NCBI RefSeq assembly: GCF_008086115.1
Contig: NZ_VSIY01000015.1
Span: 62,001 to 126,000 of the forward strand
Length of the DNA stretch: 64,000 nucleotides
From: Maritimibacter fusiformis
GTDB taxonomy: Bacteria > Pseudomonadota > Alphaproteobacteria > Rhodobacterales > Rhodobacteraceae
Direction: 5' to 3'
A program made the position numbers and the translations under genes. Below the pieces are notes generated by a model. The model did no database searches, was not told the origin of the DNA, and saw nothing but the letters and a program-made list of their open reading frames with translations. Positions 1 to 9,038 of this stretch are shown here, piece by piece (position 1 is the stretch's first letter; each line of letters opens with the position of its first letter).

Positions 1-167
1 GCATCGCGACGCTGACCGAGCATTTCAAGACCCACAAGAAGGACAACCACTCGCGCCGTGGCCTTCTGATGATGGTGGCCCAGCGCCGCAAGCTGCTGGA
101 CTATCTCAAGGGCAAGGACGAAGGCCGTTACCAGGACCTGATCAAGCGCCTGGGCATCCGCCGCTAG
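1..167 (+). CDS. rpsO: 30S ribosomal protein S15, 3' part (5' end outside window)
   Basis: The reading frame runs in from the left edge (first complete codon at base 3) and ends at a TAG at 165-167. The 54 visible residues match the C-terminal two helices of S15: [17 protein letters not shown], then [16 protein letters not shown], ending in IKRLGIRR. S15 binds the central domain of 16S rRNA early in small-subunit assembly. Having rpsO upstream of pnp is the classic bacterial arrangement; here a DoxX gene lies between them. Confidence 0.97.
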   Translation, partial: IATLTEHFKTHKKDNHSRRGLLMMVAQRRKLLDYLKGKDEGRYQDLIKRLGIRR

Positions 168-218
168 GGCTGGGGCCGCGCTGCCGTCGCAGCGCCGGGC
201 CGACGATGAATTCCGACC

Positions 219-246
219 CGCCCGTGCCGCAAGGCGCGGGCGTTTT
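219..246 (+). terminator. Rho-independent terminator after rpsO
   Basis: The arm CGCCCGTGCC (219-228) pairs with GGCGCGGGCG (233-242) across a GCAA loop, with one G-T wobble, and is followed by TTTT. It lies 52 bases after the rpsO stop, so rpsO transcription probably ends here. Confidence 0.8.
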
Positions 247-433
247 CGTGTCTGCGTCCGGGTCCGGCACCGGGCGGCATTTGACGTTCGTCATATGGTT
301 TTTCCCGGCGCGCGCATTGTGATTGTTGCACGAATTCGCGCGAAGATGTCGCACCTGCCGGGTTTCTGTGGCATGTTAGCGTTTACAAGCTTTCAGGCCC
401 GGGTTCCGGGTTCAACAAGGGGACGGACACACC

Positions 434-1018
434 ATGCCACAGCAATTCGACACACCGCGGGAACGCCTCTTTCTGCCCTTCCTGTCCGGCTTCTACGCCT
501 ACTTCGCGCAGCCGGTCGGATGGCTGGCCTTTCGCATCATCATCGGCGGCTTGTTCGCGCTGAACGGCTGGGACAAGATCATGAACCCGATGGCGATGTC
601 GGGCTTCGTCGAGATGATCGGCTTTGCGCCCGGCTGGCTGTTCTCGCCGCTGCTGGCCTTCGCCAACTTCTTCGGCGGGCTGTTCATCATGTTCGGCTTC
701 CTGACCCGTCCGGCGGCGCTGGTCAGCGCCATCATCCTGCTGATCACCTACTGGTACCATGCCGCGAACCCCTATGGTGACGCCTTCCTGACCGCCGAGG
801 GAATCGCCTATCTGAACGAGAACAAGGAGCTTCTGACGCCGGCGGGCCAACGGCGGCTGCTGGCCGATGGCGGGGCCGCGTTCCTGGCCGGGCCGACCGG
901 GGTGCAGCTCAAGGCCGAGTATGCCTCGCTGTTCTGGACTGCGGGGGCCGCGATCATCGCGGCGCTGGGCGGCGGGACGTATTCCGTCGACCGGATGCTG
1001 ATGAAGCGCGAGTTCTGA
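434..1018 (+). CDS. DoxX family inner-membrane protein
   Basis: This 194-residue protein has about four hydrophobic segments: roughly residues 25-45, 65-90, 92-110, and one near the C-terminus at 155-175. The pattern LAFRIIIGGLFALNGWDK followed by a glycine-rich second helix and the GFLTRPAAL loop is typical of DoxX/DoxD-like membrane proteins. The biochemical role of the family is poorly defined; links to redox or quinone metabolism have been proposed. A purine-rich GGGGA precedes the ATG by about 13 bases. It is monocistronic, flanked by the rpsO terminator and the pnp leader. Confidence 0.85.
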   Translation: MPQQFDTPRERLFLPFLSGFYAYFAQPVGWLAFRIIIGGLFALNGWDKIMNPMAMSGFVEMIGFAPGWLFSPLLAFANFFGGLFIMFGFLTRPAALVSAIILLITYWYHAANPYGDAFLTAEGIAYLNENKELLTPAGQRRLLADGGAAFLAGPTGVQLKAEYASLFWTAGAAIIAALGGGTYSVDRMLMKREF

Positions 1019-1028
1019 GACTTTCCGG

Positions 1029-1060
1029 GCGGGGCGATCGGCCCCGCACGACCTTCCTTT
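1029..1060 (+). terminator. possible terminator after the DoxX gene
   Basis: GCGGGGC (1029-1035) pairs with GCCCCGC (1041-1047) around a GATCG loop just after the stop codon. Only a mixed pyrimidine stretch follows rather than a U-run, so termination here is uncertain. Confidence 0.4.
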
Positions 1061-1577
1061 CGCCGATGCCAACGCCGAACGCCCCGCGCGGGGTGTCTCC
1101 CGGCAGGGTGTCTGAGGTTTGTTCGCTCACATACTCACAAGGGGTAAAGTGGCGGGCCCGCCTAGGGGCAAGTGTTCCTTCGCCGGGCGCAGAGCCTCGC
1201 CTGCACCTTCATCAGGTGGTCTTAGGTGTCCCGGCTGCCTCTTGTCCGGTTTGCTAGGCCGGGCTTGAGACACGGATACCACTTTCGTGCACGCGAGAGG
1301 TTATCGCAGGAAAAGGTTAACGGGCGCGAAACCATGCGTGCGTTGCGTCATCCTGGCCGGGGTGTTTCGGGAAGGGCGGCGCCAAGCCCGGCTCGGGTTT
1401 TCCCGTGCAAGCCAAACCCCTTTCCACATCGCCCCTTTTGCTGTATGGCCCGCGCATCTGAGACGCGGCGCCCTGACCCCGGCGCTCGAAATGGATGAGA
1501 GGGGTCGGCGGCAATGGGGCCGCCATGAAAACGGGAGACCCGGAGGGCCGGGAGCGCTCCCATACAGGAAACGATAC
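1061..1577 (+). other. long non-coding leader upstream of pnp
   Basis: About 520 bases contain no credible gene. The pnp frame is open back to 1287, but that extension has no PNPase-like sequence. The last 80 bases hold strong potential hairpins: GGCGGC/GCCGCC (about 1506-1524) and the perfect palindrome GGGAGCGCTCCC (1550-1561), just before the AGGA ribosome site (1566-1569). In enterobacteria the pnp leader is an RNase III/PNPase-controlled hairpin. A similar autoregulatory leader is an inference here. I recognise no known RNA family in the rest. Confidence 0.45.
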
Positions 1578-3728
1578 ATGTTCAATACGACGACGAAATC
1601 CATTGAATGGGGTGAGGAGACGCTTACCCTCGAGACCGGCAAGATCGCCCGCCAGGCTGACGGTTCGGTCATTGCCACGCTGGGCGAAACCTCGGTCATG
1701 GCCAACGTGACCTTTGCCAAGGAACAAAAGCCCGGCCAGGACTTTTTCCCGCTCACGGTTCACTACAACGAGAAATACTATGCCGCCGGCAAGATCCCGG
1801 GCGGCTTCTTCAAGCGCGAGGCGCGTCCGACCGAAAAAGAGACGCTGACCTCGCGTCTGATCGACCGTCCGATCCGCCCGCTGTTCGCGCCCGGCTTCAA
1901 GAACGAAGTGCTGGTGATCTGCACCGTGCTGTCGCACGACCTGGTCAACGACCCCGATATCGTCGCGATGATCGCGGCCTCGGCGGCGCTGACGCTCTCG
2001 GGCGCGCCGTTCATGGGCCCGATCGCCGGTTGCCGCGTCGGCTACGAGGATGGCGAATACGTCCTCAACCCGACCTGCGACGACATGCACAAGCTGCGCG
2101 AGAACCCCGACCAGCGCCTCGACCTGGTGGTCGCGGGCACCAAGGACGCGGTGATGATGGTGGAATCGGAAGCCTACGAGCTGTCCGAGGCCGAGATGCT
2201 GGGCGCGGTCAACTTTGCTCATGAGCAGATCCAGCCGGTGATCGACCTGATCATCTCGCTGGCCGAGGACGCGGCAAAAGAGCCGTTCGACTTCCAGCCG
2301 CCCGACTACTCGGAGCTTTACGCGGCCGTGAAGGCGGCGGGCGAGGACAAGATCCGCGCCGCCTATGCCAACACCGACAAGCAGGAGCGCGTTGCCGCCG
2401 TGGCTGCGGCCAAGGAAGAGATCAAGGCGGCGCTGAGCGAAGAGCAACTGGCCGACGAAAACCTCGGCACCGCGCTGAAGCAGCTTGAAAGCGCCGTGGT
2501 GCGCGGCGACGTGGTCAGGACCGGCAAGCGGATCGACGGCCGTGCGCTGGACACCGTGCGCCCGATCCAGTCGGAAGTGGGCATCCTGCCGCGCACGCAT
2601 GGTTCAGCGCTGTTCACCCGGGGCGAGACCCAGGGCCTGGTGGTCACGACGCTGGGCACCGGCGACGACGAGCAGATGATCGACGCGCTGACCGGCACCT
2701 ACAAGTCGAACTTCATGCTGCACTACAACTTCCCGCCCTACTCGGTCGGCGAAGTGGGCCGCTTCGGCTTTACCGGACGCCGCGAAATCGGCCACGGCAA
2801 GCTGGCGTGGCGGGCGTTGCAGGCGGTTCTGCCGGCGGCGACCGATTTCCCCTATACCATCCGCGTGGTCTCGGAGATCACCGAGTCGAACGGGTCGTCC
2901 TCGATGGCCTCGGTCTGCGGCGGTTCGCTGTCGATGATGGACGCGGCGGTGCCGCTGAAGGCGCCGGTGGCCGGTGTGGCGATGGGCCTGATCCTCGAGG
3001 AAGATGGCTCCTACGCCGTGCTGACCGACATTCTGGGCGACGAGGATCACCTCGGCGACATGGACTTCAAGGTCGCGGGCACGGAGAACGGCATCACCTC
3101 GCTGCAGATGGACATCAAGGTCGCCGGCATCACGCCGGAGATCATGGAGAAGGCGCTGGCGCAGGCGAAAGAAGGCCGGCTGCACATCCTGGGCGAGATG
3201 AACAAGGCCCTGTCGGCTGGCCGTCAGGAGTTCTCGGCCCATGCTCCGCGCATCGAGACGATGACCGTGCCCACCGACAAGATCCGTGAAGTGATCGGTT
3301 CGGGCGGCAAGGTGATCCGCGAGATCGTGGAAGTGTCGGGCGCCAAGGTCGACATCAACGACGATGGCGTGATCAAGATCGCCAGCCCCAACGCCGACGC
3401 GATCCAGAAGGCCCACGACATGATCCACGCGATCGTGGCCGAGCCGGAAGAAGGCCATGTCTACAAGGGCACCGTGGTCAAGATCGTCGACTTCGGCGCC
3501 TTCGTGAACTTCTTTGGCAAGCGCGACGGGCTGGTGCATGTCAGCCAGATCGAGAACCGCCGCCTGAACCACCCCTCGGACGTGCTGAAAGAGGGCCAGG
3601 AAGTCTACGTCAAGCTCCTGGGCTTCGACGACCGCGGCAAGGTGCGGCTGGCGATGAAGATGGTCGACCAGGGAACCGGCGAGGAACTTCCGCCGGAGGA
3701 TCGCAAGAAGAAAGACGACGACGACTAA
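1578..3728 (+). CDS. pnp: polyribonucleotide nucleotidyltransferase (PNPase)
   Basis: PNPase degrades RNA 3' to 5' using phosphate, releasing nucleoside diphosphates, and is a core member of the RNA degradosome. The 716-residue product has the standard order: first RNase PH domain, all-helical linker (about residues 240-320), catalytic RNase PH domain with FTRGETQ, KH domain with the IGSGGKVI loop (about 560-610), and S1 domain (about 625-690, [15 protein letters not shown]). The start at 1578 gives the conserved N-terminus [12 protein letters not shown] and follows an AGGA site; the longer frame to 1287 is rejected. A strong terminator follows. Confidence 0.98.
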   Translation: MFNTTTKSIEWGEETLTLETGKIARQADGSVIATLGETSVMANVTFAKEQKPGQDFFPLTVHYNEKYYAAGKIPGGFFKREARPTEKETLTSRLIDRPIRPLFAPGFKNEVLVICTVLSHDLVNDPDIVAMIAASAALTLSGAPFMGPIAGCRVGYEDGEYVLNPTCDDMHKLRENPDQRLDLVVAGTKDAVMMVESEAYELSEAEMLGAVNFAHEQIQPVIDLIISLAEDAAKEPFDFQPPDYSELYAAVKAAGEDKIRAAYANTDKQERVAAVAAAKEEIKAALSEEQLADENLGTALKQLESAVVRGDVVRTGKRIDGRALDTVRPIQSEVGILPRTHGSALFTRGETQGLVVTTLGTGDDEQMIDALTGTYKSNFMLHYNFPPYSVGEVGRFGFTGRREIGHGKLAWRALQAVLPAATDFPYTIRVVSEITESNGSSSMASVCGGSLSMMDAAVPLKAPVAGVAMGLILEEDGSYAVLTDILGDEDHLGDMDFKVAGTENGITSLQMDIKVAGITPEIMEKALAQAKEGRLHILGEMNKALSAGRQEFSAHAPRIETMTVPTDKIREVIGSGGKVIREIVEVSGAKVDINDDGVIKIASPNADAIQKAHDMIHAIVAEPEEGHVYKGTVVKIVDFGAFVNFFGKRDGLVHVSQIENRRLNHPSDVLKEGQEVYVKLLGFDDRGKVRLAMKMVDQGTGEELPPEDRKKKDDDD

Positions 3729-3749
3729 TCGACGGACGTTTGCAAGACG

Positions 3750-3779
3750 AGGGCCCCGGTGGAAACGCCGGGGCCCTTT
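3750..3779 (+). terminator. Rho-independent terminator after pnp
   Basis: A ten-base stem, AGGGCCCCGG with CCGGGGCCCT, encloses the loop TGGAAACG and is followed by TTT. The same stem and loop recur in opposite orientation after serA (5018-5050). Confidence 0.9.
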
Positions 3780-3893
3780 GATGTCGACCGCGTGACGGCA
3801 TAACGTGCCGCGGTCATGCCGCCCCGGCAGGATTTATGTTCCGACACCGCGCATTTTTCCATAAGGTGAAATGATCACCAAGGAGGCTGACAC

Positions 3894-4247
3894 ATGAAAC
3901 CGAACGCCTGGATCACCCTGTTCTGCATCGCGGGCCTTGCCCCACCGGCCGCTGCCGAAGCGACGCTGTCGGTCGTTCTGAACCTCAATGCCGACAGCGA
4001 CGTGATCGCCGCGCGCTATACCTGTGACGCCGGCGAGCCGTTTTCCGTCCAGTATGTCAACGCCGGCCTCAACAGCCTCGCGCTGATCCCGATCGACGGG
4101 CAGGAGGTGGTTTTCGTCAACGTGGTCTCGGCGTCGGGGGCACGTTATGTGTCCGGTCCGTATGAATGGTGGACCAAGGGCAGCGACGCCACGCTGTCCA
4201 ACCAGTTCGAAAAGGGCAACACGGCCGAGTGCGTCTATCAGGAGTGA
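3894..4247 (+). CDS. periplasmic MliC-like protein (C-type lysozyme inhibitor fold)
   Basis: The 117-residue product starts with a signal peptide (about residues 1-21, ending PPAAAEA). The mature part has the MliC pattern: YTCDAGEPFSVQY, then a central strand region, SGARYVSG, WWTKGSDATL and a C-terminal cysteine (AECVYQ). The two cysteines probably form a disulfide. MliC/PliC proteins bind and inhibit C-type lysozyme in the periplasm; whether this one does so is inferred. A near-perfect AAGGAGG ribosome site lies upstream, and the gene is alone between the pnp terminator and a convergent phosphatase gene. Confidence 0.75.
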   Translation: MKPNAWITLFCIAGLAPPAAAEATLSVVLNLNADSDVIAARYTCDAGEPFSVQYVNAGLNSLALIPIDGQEVVFVNVVSASGARYVSGPYEWWTKGSDATLSNQFEKGNTAECVYQE

Positions 4248-4260
4248 CCGGCGCGGTCCG

Positions 4261-4992
4261 CTAGATCGGGACGATCCGCGCCCGCCCCTCCTCCGTCAGC
4301 AGCCAGGCCTGCCGCCCTTCCAGCACAACGGCGCTCAGCGGTTCGCCATAACCGGCGCCGGTGTCGATGTTCAGGCGGTTGCCGTAGTGGGTGACCACCT
4401 CGACCGGGGTGTGCCCGTGGACGACCAGCGCGCCGTGGTCGGCGGTGGAGTTGAGGAAGTCGCCGCGAATCCACAGAAGGTCGTCCTCCACCTGGTCTTC
4501 GAGCGGCACGCCGGGGCGGATGCCGGCATGGCAGAAGAAGAGCGCGCCAAGCCGGTGCGAGGTGGGCAGGCCGGCAAGGAAGGCGCGGTGCGTTTCCGGC
4601 ACGAGGTCGAGGGCGGCGCGGTGGACGGTGGCCGCATCGGCCCCGGTATCGACGCCATAGGAGGCAAGCGTGCCCTGGCCGCCAAGGTTGGGGTGCAGCC
4701 AGGAAAGATCTGCGCGCAGACCCGGATCGCGGCGCGGCGGCGTTTCGAGAAACCGCTGCATCATGCGGTCATGGTTGCCCTTGAGCACGACCCAGGGTTC
4801 GCCCCGGTCCAGCCCCGTCAGCAGAACGTCGATCACGCCCTTGGTGTCCGGCCCGCGATCGCAGAGATCGCCGATATGCACGACCGGGGCGGCGCTGTCG
4901 CCCACCCGGTCGCGATCCGCCGCGATCAGGCGATGCGCCCGCTCCAGCCCTGAACGATGGCCGTGAATGTCTCCGATGGCATAGGCGCGCAT
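4261..4992 (-). CDS. metallophosphoesterase, PPP family serine/threonine phosphatase-like
   Basis: The 243-residue protein carries the dinuclear-metal phosphoesterase motifs in order: GDIHG (residues 7-11), GDLCDRG, GNHDRM, then a histidine in FFCHAG and another in VVHGHTPV. This set is typical of PPP-family enzymes such as PrpA or phage lambda phosphatase, and also of ApaH; specificity cannot be chosen from sequence. The open frame continues far upstream, but the ATG at 4992 places GDIHG at the usual N-terminal position. The gene lies just downstream of the serA terminator on the same strand. Confidence 0.85.
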   Translation of the reverse strand: MRAYAIGDIHGHRSGLERAHRLIAADRDRVGDSAAPVVHIGDLCDRGPDTKGVIDVLLTGLDRGEPWVVLKGNHDRMMQRFLETPPRRDPGLRADLSWLHPNLGGQGTLASYGVDTGADAATVHRAALDLVPETHRAFLAGLPTSHRLGALFFCHAGIRPGVPLEDQVEDDLLWIRGDFLNSTADHGALVVHGHTPVEVVTHYGNRLNIDTGAGYGEPLSAVVLEGRQAWLLTEEGRARIVPI

Positions 4993-5017
4993 GGTGGCTC
5001 CTTCGGTCCCGAGATAG

Positions 5018-5050
5018 CAAGAAGGCCCCGGCGTTTCCACCGGGGCCCTT
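5018..5050 (-). terminator. Rho-independent terminator after serA
   Basis: Read on the minus strand, GGCCCCGG pairs with CCGGGGCC around the loop TGGAAACG and is followed by TTCTTG. It begins about 20 bases after the serA stop and separates serA from the phosphatase gene. Confidence 0.85.
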
Positions 5051-5066
5051 GCAAAGACCGTTCGGA

Positions 5067-6659
5067 TCAGACGTCGAATTCCAGCGGCGCGACCAGTTGG
5101 AACAGCCCGGTCTGGCGCAGTTCCTCGAGCACGTTGTCGGCCACCCGCCCATCGACATAGAGCAGCGCAATGGCGTCGCCGCCGGATTCGCTGCGGCCAA
5201 GGGTGAAGTTGGCGATGTTCACCCCGTGCTTGCCCATCGTCACGCCCAATGTGCCGATGATGCCCGGCTCGTCCCGGTTGGTGGTGTAGAGCATGTGCTG
5301 GCCGATGGCGGCGTCGATGGTGATGCCCTTGATCTGGATGAACCGCGGCTTGCCATCGGTGAACACGGTGCCGGCGATGGAGCGTTCGCGCTTCGCCGTC
5401 TTGACCGTCACCTTGACATAGCCGTGAAACACGCCGGAACTGGCCTGCGTGGTGGTCGAGGTCTTGATGCCGCGATCGGTGGCGATCACCGGGGCGGACA
5501 CCATGTTCACGTCGGGGTTGGCGGGCTTGAGCAGCCCGGCGAGCACAGCACAATCCAGCGCCTTGGTGTTCATCTCGGCGGCGACACCGTCGAGCAGGAT
5601 GTTGACCTCCTCGATCGGCTCATCGGTCAACTGGCCGATGAAGGCACCCAGATGCCCGGCCAGCTTGATCCACGGCCCCATCACCTTGGCCTCTTCGGCG
5701 GTGACGGAGGGCATGTTGAGCGCGTTCTGCACGGCCCCATCCAGCAGGTAGTCCGACATCTGCTCGGCCACTTGCAGGGCCACGTTTTCCTGCGCCTCGG
5801 TGGTGGCCGCGCCCAGATGCGGCGTGCAGACCACGTTGGGCAGGCCGAACAGCGGGCTGTCGGTGGCCGGTTCCACCTCGAACACGTCGAACCCGGCGCC
5901 GGCGACATGGCCCGACCTGATCGCCTCGGCCAGGGCTGCCTCGTCGACCAGCCCGCCACGCGCACAGTTGATGATACGCACACCGCGCCGGGTCTTGGCG
6001 ATGTTCTTCGCCGACAGAATGTTGCGGGTCTTGTCGGTCAGCGGCACGTGCAGGGTGATGAAATCGGCGCGCGCCAGCAGGGTGTCGAGATCGACCTTCT
6101 CGACCCCCAGCTTGTCGGCGCGCTCCTGCGACAGGAAGGGATCGTAGGCGATGACCTTCATCTTCAGGCCCTTGCCGCGCTCGGCGACGATCGAGCCGAT
6201 GTTGCCGCAGCCGATCACGCCCAGGGTCTTGGCGGTCACCTCGACCCCCATGAAGCGCGATTTCTCCCACTTGCCGGCCTGGGTCGAGGCGTTGGCCTCG
6301 GGCACCTGGCGGGCCACGGCCATGATCATGGCGATGGCGTGTTCGGCGGTGGTGATCGAATTGCCGAAGGGCGTGTTCATCACGATCACGCCTTTTTGCG
6401 AGGCGGCGGGGATGTCGACATTGTCGACCCCGATGCCGGCTCGGCCGATGACCTTGAGGTTGGTGGCCTTGTCGATCACGTCGGCGGTCACCTTGGTGGC
6501 CGAGCGGATGGCAAGGCCGTCATAATCGCCGATCACCTCGAGGAGCTTTTCCTTGTCCTTGCCGAGGTCGGGCCGAAAATCGACCTCGATCCCGCGGTTT
6601 CGAAAGACCTGGATGGCGGTTTCGGAGAGCTTGTCGGAGACGAGAACTTTGGGGGCCAT
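5067..6659 (-). CDS. serA: D-3-phosphoglycerate dehydrogenase
   Basis: This enzyme performs the first step of serine synthesis, oxidising 3-phosphoglycerate to 3-phosphohydroxypyruvate with NAD. The 530 residues are the usual length for the long bacterial form. Visible parts are the dinucleotide fold (GVIGCGNIGS), the catalytic arginine region NCARGGLVDEAAL, the glutamate in DVFEVEP, the catalytic histidine in TPHLGAATTEAQ, an intervening domain, and a C-terminal ACT domain (DEPGIIGTLGVTMGKHGVNI) probably used for serine feedback. It lies 42 bases downstream of serC on the same strand and forms an operon with it. Confidence 0.97.
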   Translation of the reverse strand: MAPKVLVSDKLSETAIQVFRNRGIEVDFRPDLGKDKEKLLEVIGDYDGLAIRSATKVTADVIDKATNLKVIGRAGIGVDNVDIPAASQKGVIVMNTPFGNSITTAEHAIAMIMAVARQVPEANASTQAGKWEKSRFMGVEVTAKTLGVIGCGNIGSIVAERGKGLKMKVIAYDPFLSQERADKLGVEKVDLDTLLARADFITLHVPLTDKTRNILSAKNIAKTRRGVRIINCARGGLVDEAALAEAIRSGHVAGAGFDVFEVEPATDSPLFGLPNVVCTPHLGAATTEAQENVALQVAEQMSDYLLDGAVQNALNMPSVTAEEAKVMGPWIKLAGHLGAFIGQLTDEPIEEVNILLDGVAAEMNTKALDCAVLAGLLKPANPDVNMVSAPVIATDRGIKTSTTTQASSGVFHGYVKVTVKTAKRERSIAGTVFTDGKPRFIQIKGITIDAAIGQHMLYTTNRDEPGIIGTLGVTMGKHGVNIANFTLGRSESGGDAIALLYVDGRVADNVLEELRQTGLFQLVAPLEFDV

Positions 6660-6701
6660 GAAATTGGTCCTTTGGAATTTTGTCGGAAGGGGGCGCGGCC
6701 G

Positions 6702-7847
6702 TCAGGCCAGCGCCGCGATTTCGGTCTCGAAGGCCCAGTCGAGCCAGGGCATCAGCGCCGCAAGGTCGGTGGTTTCCACCGTGCCGCCGCACCAGATGCG
6801 CAGCCCCGGCGGTGCGTCGCGATAGGCGCCGATGTCGAAGGCCACGCCCTCGGCATCCAGCCGCCTGGCCACCGCCTTGGCAAAGGCCGCACCGTCGCTG
6901 ATGCGCGGGTCGGTAAAGCGCAGGCAGACGCTGGTGTTGGACCGCGTCGCCGGGGCTTCGGCCAGGTTGGCGATCCAGTCGCGGCGGTCGCAGAACTCGA
7001 ACACCGCTGCAGCGTTGGCATCGGCCCGCGCGATCAGGCCCTTGAGCCCACCGACCGAGCGCGCCCATTCGAGCGCGACGAGGTAGTCCTCGACCGCCAG
7101 CATGGATGGGGTGTTGATGGTCTCGCCCCGGAAAATGCCCTCGATCAGCTTGCCACCCTTGGTAAGCCGGAAGATCTTGGGCAGCGGCCACGGCGGCGTG
7201 TAGCTTTCCAGCCGCTCCACGGCACGCGGGCTGAGGATCAGCATGCCATGCGCACCCTCGCCGCCCAGCACCTTTTGCCAGGAGAAGGTGGTCACATCGA
7301 GCTTGTCCCACGGCAGGTCGGTGGCGAAGGCGGCGGAGGTGGCGTCGCAGATCGTCAGCCCCTCGCGGTCGGCGGCGATCCAGTCGCCATCCGGCACGCG
7401 CACTCCGCTGGTGGTGCCGTTCCAGGTGAACACCACGTCATTGGCGAAGTCGACCGAGGCAAGGTCGGGCAGTTGGCCGTAGTCGGCGGTTTTTACCACG
7501 GCGTCGAGCTTGAGCTGCTTGGCCACATCGGTGACCCAGCCGGCGCCGAAGCTTTCCCAGGCCAGCATCTCGACCCCGCGCGCACCCAGCATGGACCACA
7601 GCGCCATCTCGACCGCGCCGGTGTCGGAGGCGGGAACGATGCCGATGCGGTAGTCGTCGGGGACGCCCAGGATCTCGCGGGTGCCGTCGATGGCGGCGGC
7701 CAGCTTGGCCTTGCCGATGGGCGCGCGATGCGAACGGCCAAGCGGCGCGTCTTTCAGGCTGGCGAGGGTGAAAGTCGGGGGTTTGGCACAGGGGCCGGAC
7801 GAAAAACGCGGATTGACCGGCCGCGCAGCCGGAGTCGGTTTGACCAT
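6702..7847 (-). CDS. serC: phosphoserine aminotransferase
   Basis: SerC transfers an amino group from glutamate to 3-phosphohydroxypyruvate, the second step of serine synthesis; it also serves in pyridoxine synthesis in some bacteria. The product is 381 residues. The PLP lysine is K192 in [15 protein letters not shown], and the N-terminus has the family signature [11 protein letters not shown]. The open frame reaches 8030, but the ATG at 7847 gives the family N-terminus, has a GGAAGGA ribosome site, and leaves the upstream region free to fold as a serC leader RNA. The gene is followed by serA. Confidence 0.96.
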   Translation of the reverse strand: MVKPTPAARPVNPRFSSGPCAKPPTFTLASLKDAPLGRSHRAPIGKAKLAAAIDGTREILGVPDDYRIGIVPASDTGAVEMALWSMLGARGVEMLAWESFGAGWVTDVAKQLKLDAVVKTADYGQLPDLASVDFANDVVFTWNGTTSGVRVPDGDWIAADREGLTICDATSAAFATDLPWDKLDVTTFSWQKVLGGEGAHGMLILSPRAVERLESYTPPWPLPKIFRLTKGGKLIEGIFRGETINTPSMLAVEDYLVALEWARSVGGLKGLIARADANAAAVFEFCDRRDWIANLAEAPATRSNTSVCLRFTDPRISDGAAFAKAVARRLDAEGVAFDIGAYRDAPPGLRIWCGGTVETTDLAALMPWLDWAFETEIAALA

Positions 7848-7849
7848 TG

Positions 7850-7925
7850 GTGCTATCCTTCCAGATATGCGCCCCTCGTTGGGGAGGGGTGTCCCGCGGA
7901 TCGGGATACGCGGAGCCGGAAGGAA
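7850..7925 (-). ncRNA. candidate serC-motif leader RNA upstream of serC
   Basis: On the minus strand the leader can form a small helix CGCGG/CCGCG (7909-7913 with 7894-7898) and a strong hairpin CCCCTC/GAGGGG (7884-7889 with 7872-7877). A CCTTCC segment (7918-7923) is complementary to the GGAAGG ribosome site (7857-7862) just before the serC start. This layout and the GGGACACCCCTCCCC core match my memory of the serC RNA motif reported upstream of alphaproteobacterial serC genes. Pairing of CCTTCC with the ribosome site would suppress translation. The ligand or trigger is unknown. Confidence 0.65.
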
Positions 7926-8075
7926 CGGCAATAGGGACAAACGGGCACGAAGACGGGATTTCGGGGCGGTGCGGTTCACCGGCGGCGCGCGAGTTTCCGA
8001 TCGGCACAATTCAGGCACGAAGCACGACATGGCGGCGGAGCGGGCCAGGCCTCGGGCCTGCGGGGGCGCCGTGCT

Positions 8076-9038
8076 CTACCGGCGCGTGTTCGGGTCCAGC
8101 CCCGCGAGGTCCAGCGCCTGCGCCCGGTTGTGCAAGCCCCCGGTTCCGCCGCGGGCGGCGGCGGTCAGCGCGCCGCAGGCATTGGCCAGGCGCAGCCGGT
8201 CCTCGGCCAGCCACCCTTCGAGCCGCGCCGCGAGATACCCGGCGTTGAACGCATCGCCTGCGCCGGTGGTGTCCACCACGTCGACGACATGGCCCGCCCG
8301 GCGGATGGGCGGCGTGCCCGCAAGGCTCATCGACCCGCCGTCCTTGCCAAGTTTGAGCGCGATCTCGCGCGCGCCCAGATCGTGCAGCGCGGCCAGTCCG
8401 GCGTCGATATCGGCCTGGCCGGTGACGGCGCGCAACTCGTCGCGGTTGGGCAGGACCACATCGGTCAGCGCCAGAACGTCAGCGAGGCCGGTTCTGTCCC
8501 ACTGGCCGGACGGGTCCCATCCGAAGTCGAGCGAGGTCGAACACCCCGCCGCGCGGGCCGCCGCGAACAGGCCGGCAAGGCCGGGCCGCAGCCCGGTCTG
8601 AAGGAAATACGAGCCCACATGCAGGTGGCGGGACCGGGCCAGCAGCGCGGTGTCGACATGCGCGGCGTTGAATTGCGTCATCGTTCCGGGGCGGGTCAGC
8701 AGCAGGCGGTCGGTGGGGTAGGACACCGACACGGTGATGCCGGTCGCACCATCCGGCGTGACCTGCACCGCGGTGCGGTTCACGCCCTCGGCGTCCAGCG
8801 TGTCGACGCAGAACCGGCCATGGGTATCGTCGCCGATCAGCCCGCAGAAGGCGGTCGACAGCCCGAGGCGCTGCATCAGGACGCAGGCGATGGCGGTCGA
8901 ACTGCCCAGGGCCAGGATCTCGTCATCGAACAGTTGCTCGGTGCCCGGGGCGGGGCCGTCGGCATGGATGCCCGACAGGATCAGGTCGGGATTGAGTTCG
9001 CCGACCGCCAGAACGTCGAACGTCCGCCCGATGCTCAA
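8076..9038 (-). CDS. PfkB family carbohydrate kinase
   Basis: The 320-residue protein is a ribokinase/PfkB-fold sugar kinase. It has the N-terminal substrate-side region (VGELNPDLIL, and GSSTAIACVLMQRLG at residues 45-59) and the C-terminal signature DTTGAGDAFNAGYLA, where D262 is the expected catalytic base. The family phosphorylates sugars, sugar phosphates or nucleosides with ATP. The exact substrate is not readable; next to a SIS isomerase, a tagatose-6-phosphate- or 2-keto-3-deoxysugar-type substrate is plausible. Its ATG overlaps the stop of the SIS gene by four bases (ATGA), so the two are translationally coupled. Confidence 0.88.
   Translation of the reverse strand: MSIGRTFDVLAVGELNPDLILSGIHADGPAPGTEQLFDDEILALGSSTAIACVLMQRLGLSTAFCGLIGDDTHGRFCVDTLDAEGVNRTAVQVTPDGATGITVSVSYPTDRLLLTRPGTMTQFNAAHVDTALLARSRHLHVGSYFLQTGLRPGLAGLFAAARAAGCSTSLDFGWDPSGQWDRTGLADVLALTDVVLPNRDELRAVTGQADIDAGLAALHDLGAREIALKLGKDGGSMSLAGTPPIRRAGHVVDVVDTTGAGDAFNAGYLAARLEGWLAEDRLRLANACGALTAAARGGTGGLHNRAQALDLAGLDPNTRR

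Noticed and set aside
1226-1498. 90-codon open frame before pnp
   Set aside because: The sequence is arginine- and proline-rich without a ribosome site or similarity, and it overlaps the leader structures.
1287-1577. Upstream extension of the pnp reading frame by 97 codons
   Set aside because: The extra residues are arginine- and proline-rich with no PNPase similarity. The ATG at 1578 has a ribosome site and gives the conserved N-terminus.
1061-1577. Possible tRNA, SRP RNA or tmRNA before pnp
   Set aside because: No T-loop, SRP tetraloop or tmRNA tag could be recognised; only local hairpins are visible.
1317-3572. Long antisense open frames opposite pnp
   Set aside because: They are complement-strand shadows of high-GC codon usage. 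The composition is histidine/arginine/aspartate-rich and no domain is recognisable.
5049-7934. 961-codon open frame on the plus strand opposite serA and serC
   Set aside because: It is antisense to two certain genes and has low-complexity G/D/H/R-rich sequence without any motif.
7848-8030. Extension of serC by 61 codons
   Set aside because: It would overlap the structured serC leader and adds non-conserved sequence before the family N-terminus.
8046-8060. Hairpin CAGGCC-TCG-GGCCTG as terminator of the PfkB operon
   Set aside because: It is a short six-base stem with no U-run; such hairpins are common by chance in this GC-rich DNA.
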